In this document: positions 63,900 through 64,000 of the stretch, in pieces
How the letters are laid out: each line of letters starts with the position of its first letter
How positions within the stretch are numbered: the first letter of the stretch is position 1
NCBI RefSeq assembly: GCF_900142665.1
Contig: NZ_FRBR01000009.1
Span: 97,395-161,394 of the forward strand
Reading direction: 5' to 3'
Length of the DNA stretch: 64,000 bases
DNA from: Roseovarius pacificus
Lineage (GTDB): Bacteria > Pseudomonadota > Alphaproteobacteria > Rhodobacterales > Rhodobacteraceae
The notes under the pieces: generated by a model
Database searches by the model: none
The model's input: only the letters and a program-made list of their open reading frames with translations
What the model was told of the DNA's origin: nothing
Program-made: the position numbers and the translations under genes

Positions 63900-64000
63900 A
63901 TGTCTTCAGCGGGTGAGAATCTTCGAGTGAACGGAGACAGGCTGTGGGAGAGCCTGATGGAGATGGCGCAGATCGGGCCGGGTGTGGCGGGGGGCAACAA
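63900..64000 (+). CDS. Zn-dependent hydrolase (N-carbamoyl-amino acid amidohydrolase family), 5' part
   Basis: The gene runs off the window. The first 33 codons, after a gggagag ribosome site, encode VNGDRLWESLMEMAQIG-GPGVAGGN-like sequence (RLWESLMEMAQIG), the usual N-terminus of beta-ureidopropionase/hyuC-type M20 hydrolases. Divergent from rutR with a shared operator, it is probably the reductive pyrimidine pathway enzyme that hydrolyses N-carbamoyl-beta-alanine. Confidence 0.75.
   Translation, partial: MSSAGENLRVNGDRLWESLMEMAQIGPGVAGGN

Overview
The window looks like chromosome from a marine-type alphaproteobacterium of the Rhodobacterales (Roseobacter group). Supporting this are the core order cmk-rpsA-ihfB-lapA-trpF/trpB, the high GC, a VPLPA-CTERM fragment and a RutR-type pyrimidine regulator. 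The species cannot be named from the sequence. The left two thirds (1-42466) is accessory DNA stacked on one tRNA-Ser(GCU) gene; the right third (42467-64000) is mostly core chromosome.

Region 1 (1-8472) is the right part of an integrative mobilizable element inserted at the 3' end of tRNA-Ser. From right to left it carries a P4-type tyrosine integrase, an unknown protein, an AlpA-like DNA-binding protein, a winged-helix replication-type protein and a ColE1-like mob module: mobC, a HEN-type relaxase, and mobB-like and mobD-like genes nested out of frame inside the relaxase gene. Next come a Phd/PemK-type toxin-antitoxin pair, a membrane-anchored DUF559 nuclease and the end of a metallophosphoesterase. 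The left end of the element lies outside the window.

Region 2 (8519-42466) is a second island of about 34 kb bounded by 51-bp direct repeats. Each repeat contains the anticodon loop and whole 5' half of tRNA-Ser plus 10 bp upstream, so the intact tRNA gene is now transcribed from a promoter inside the island. The left end has a small DNA-binding protein and two large tyrosine recombinases. The right end has a small excisionase-like protein and two related but divergent tyrosine recombinases. Between them lies a defence island. It holds a seven-gene type I restriction operon in which hsdR, hsdM and hsdS are interleaved with or followed by a DUF5677-like protein, two PD-(D/E)XK-type nucleases (one with a PUA/EVE-like domain) and a metallo-beta-lactamase-fold protein. 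It also holds an OLD-family ATPase/TOPRIM nuclease, an IS66-family element with a damaged tnpC and perfect 8-bp target duplications, and an SbcD/SbcC-like pair preceded by two unknown small genes. A three-gene operon encodes a DUF4365(DREN)-APAZ nuclease, a short catalytically dead Argonaute and a HEPN-like protein (SPARDA-type with an extra gene), and a DUF3800 protein follows it.

Region 3 (42467-64000) is core: ychF, trpA, lldD, rplY, an FkbM-type methyltransferase, pth, a beta-lactamase-fold hydrolase, small genes, trpB, trpF, lapA, ihfB, rpsA, cmk, tRNA-Gly(CCC), an ASKHA/ferredoxin RACo-type protein, and rutR divergent from a Zn-dependent amidohydrolase. A 3-kb accessory block (cytochrome P450, a truncated LAL-type ATPase regulator joined to a VPLPA-CTERM remnant) separates trpF from trpB.

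The candidates most worth following up are the Argonaute/DREN-APAZ/HEPN operon, the expanded type I restriction operon, the 5'-side tRNA integration that swaps the tRNA promoter, and the nested mob genes.
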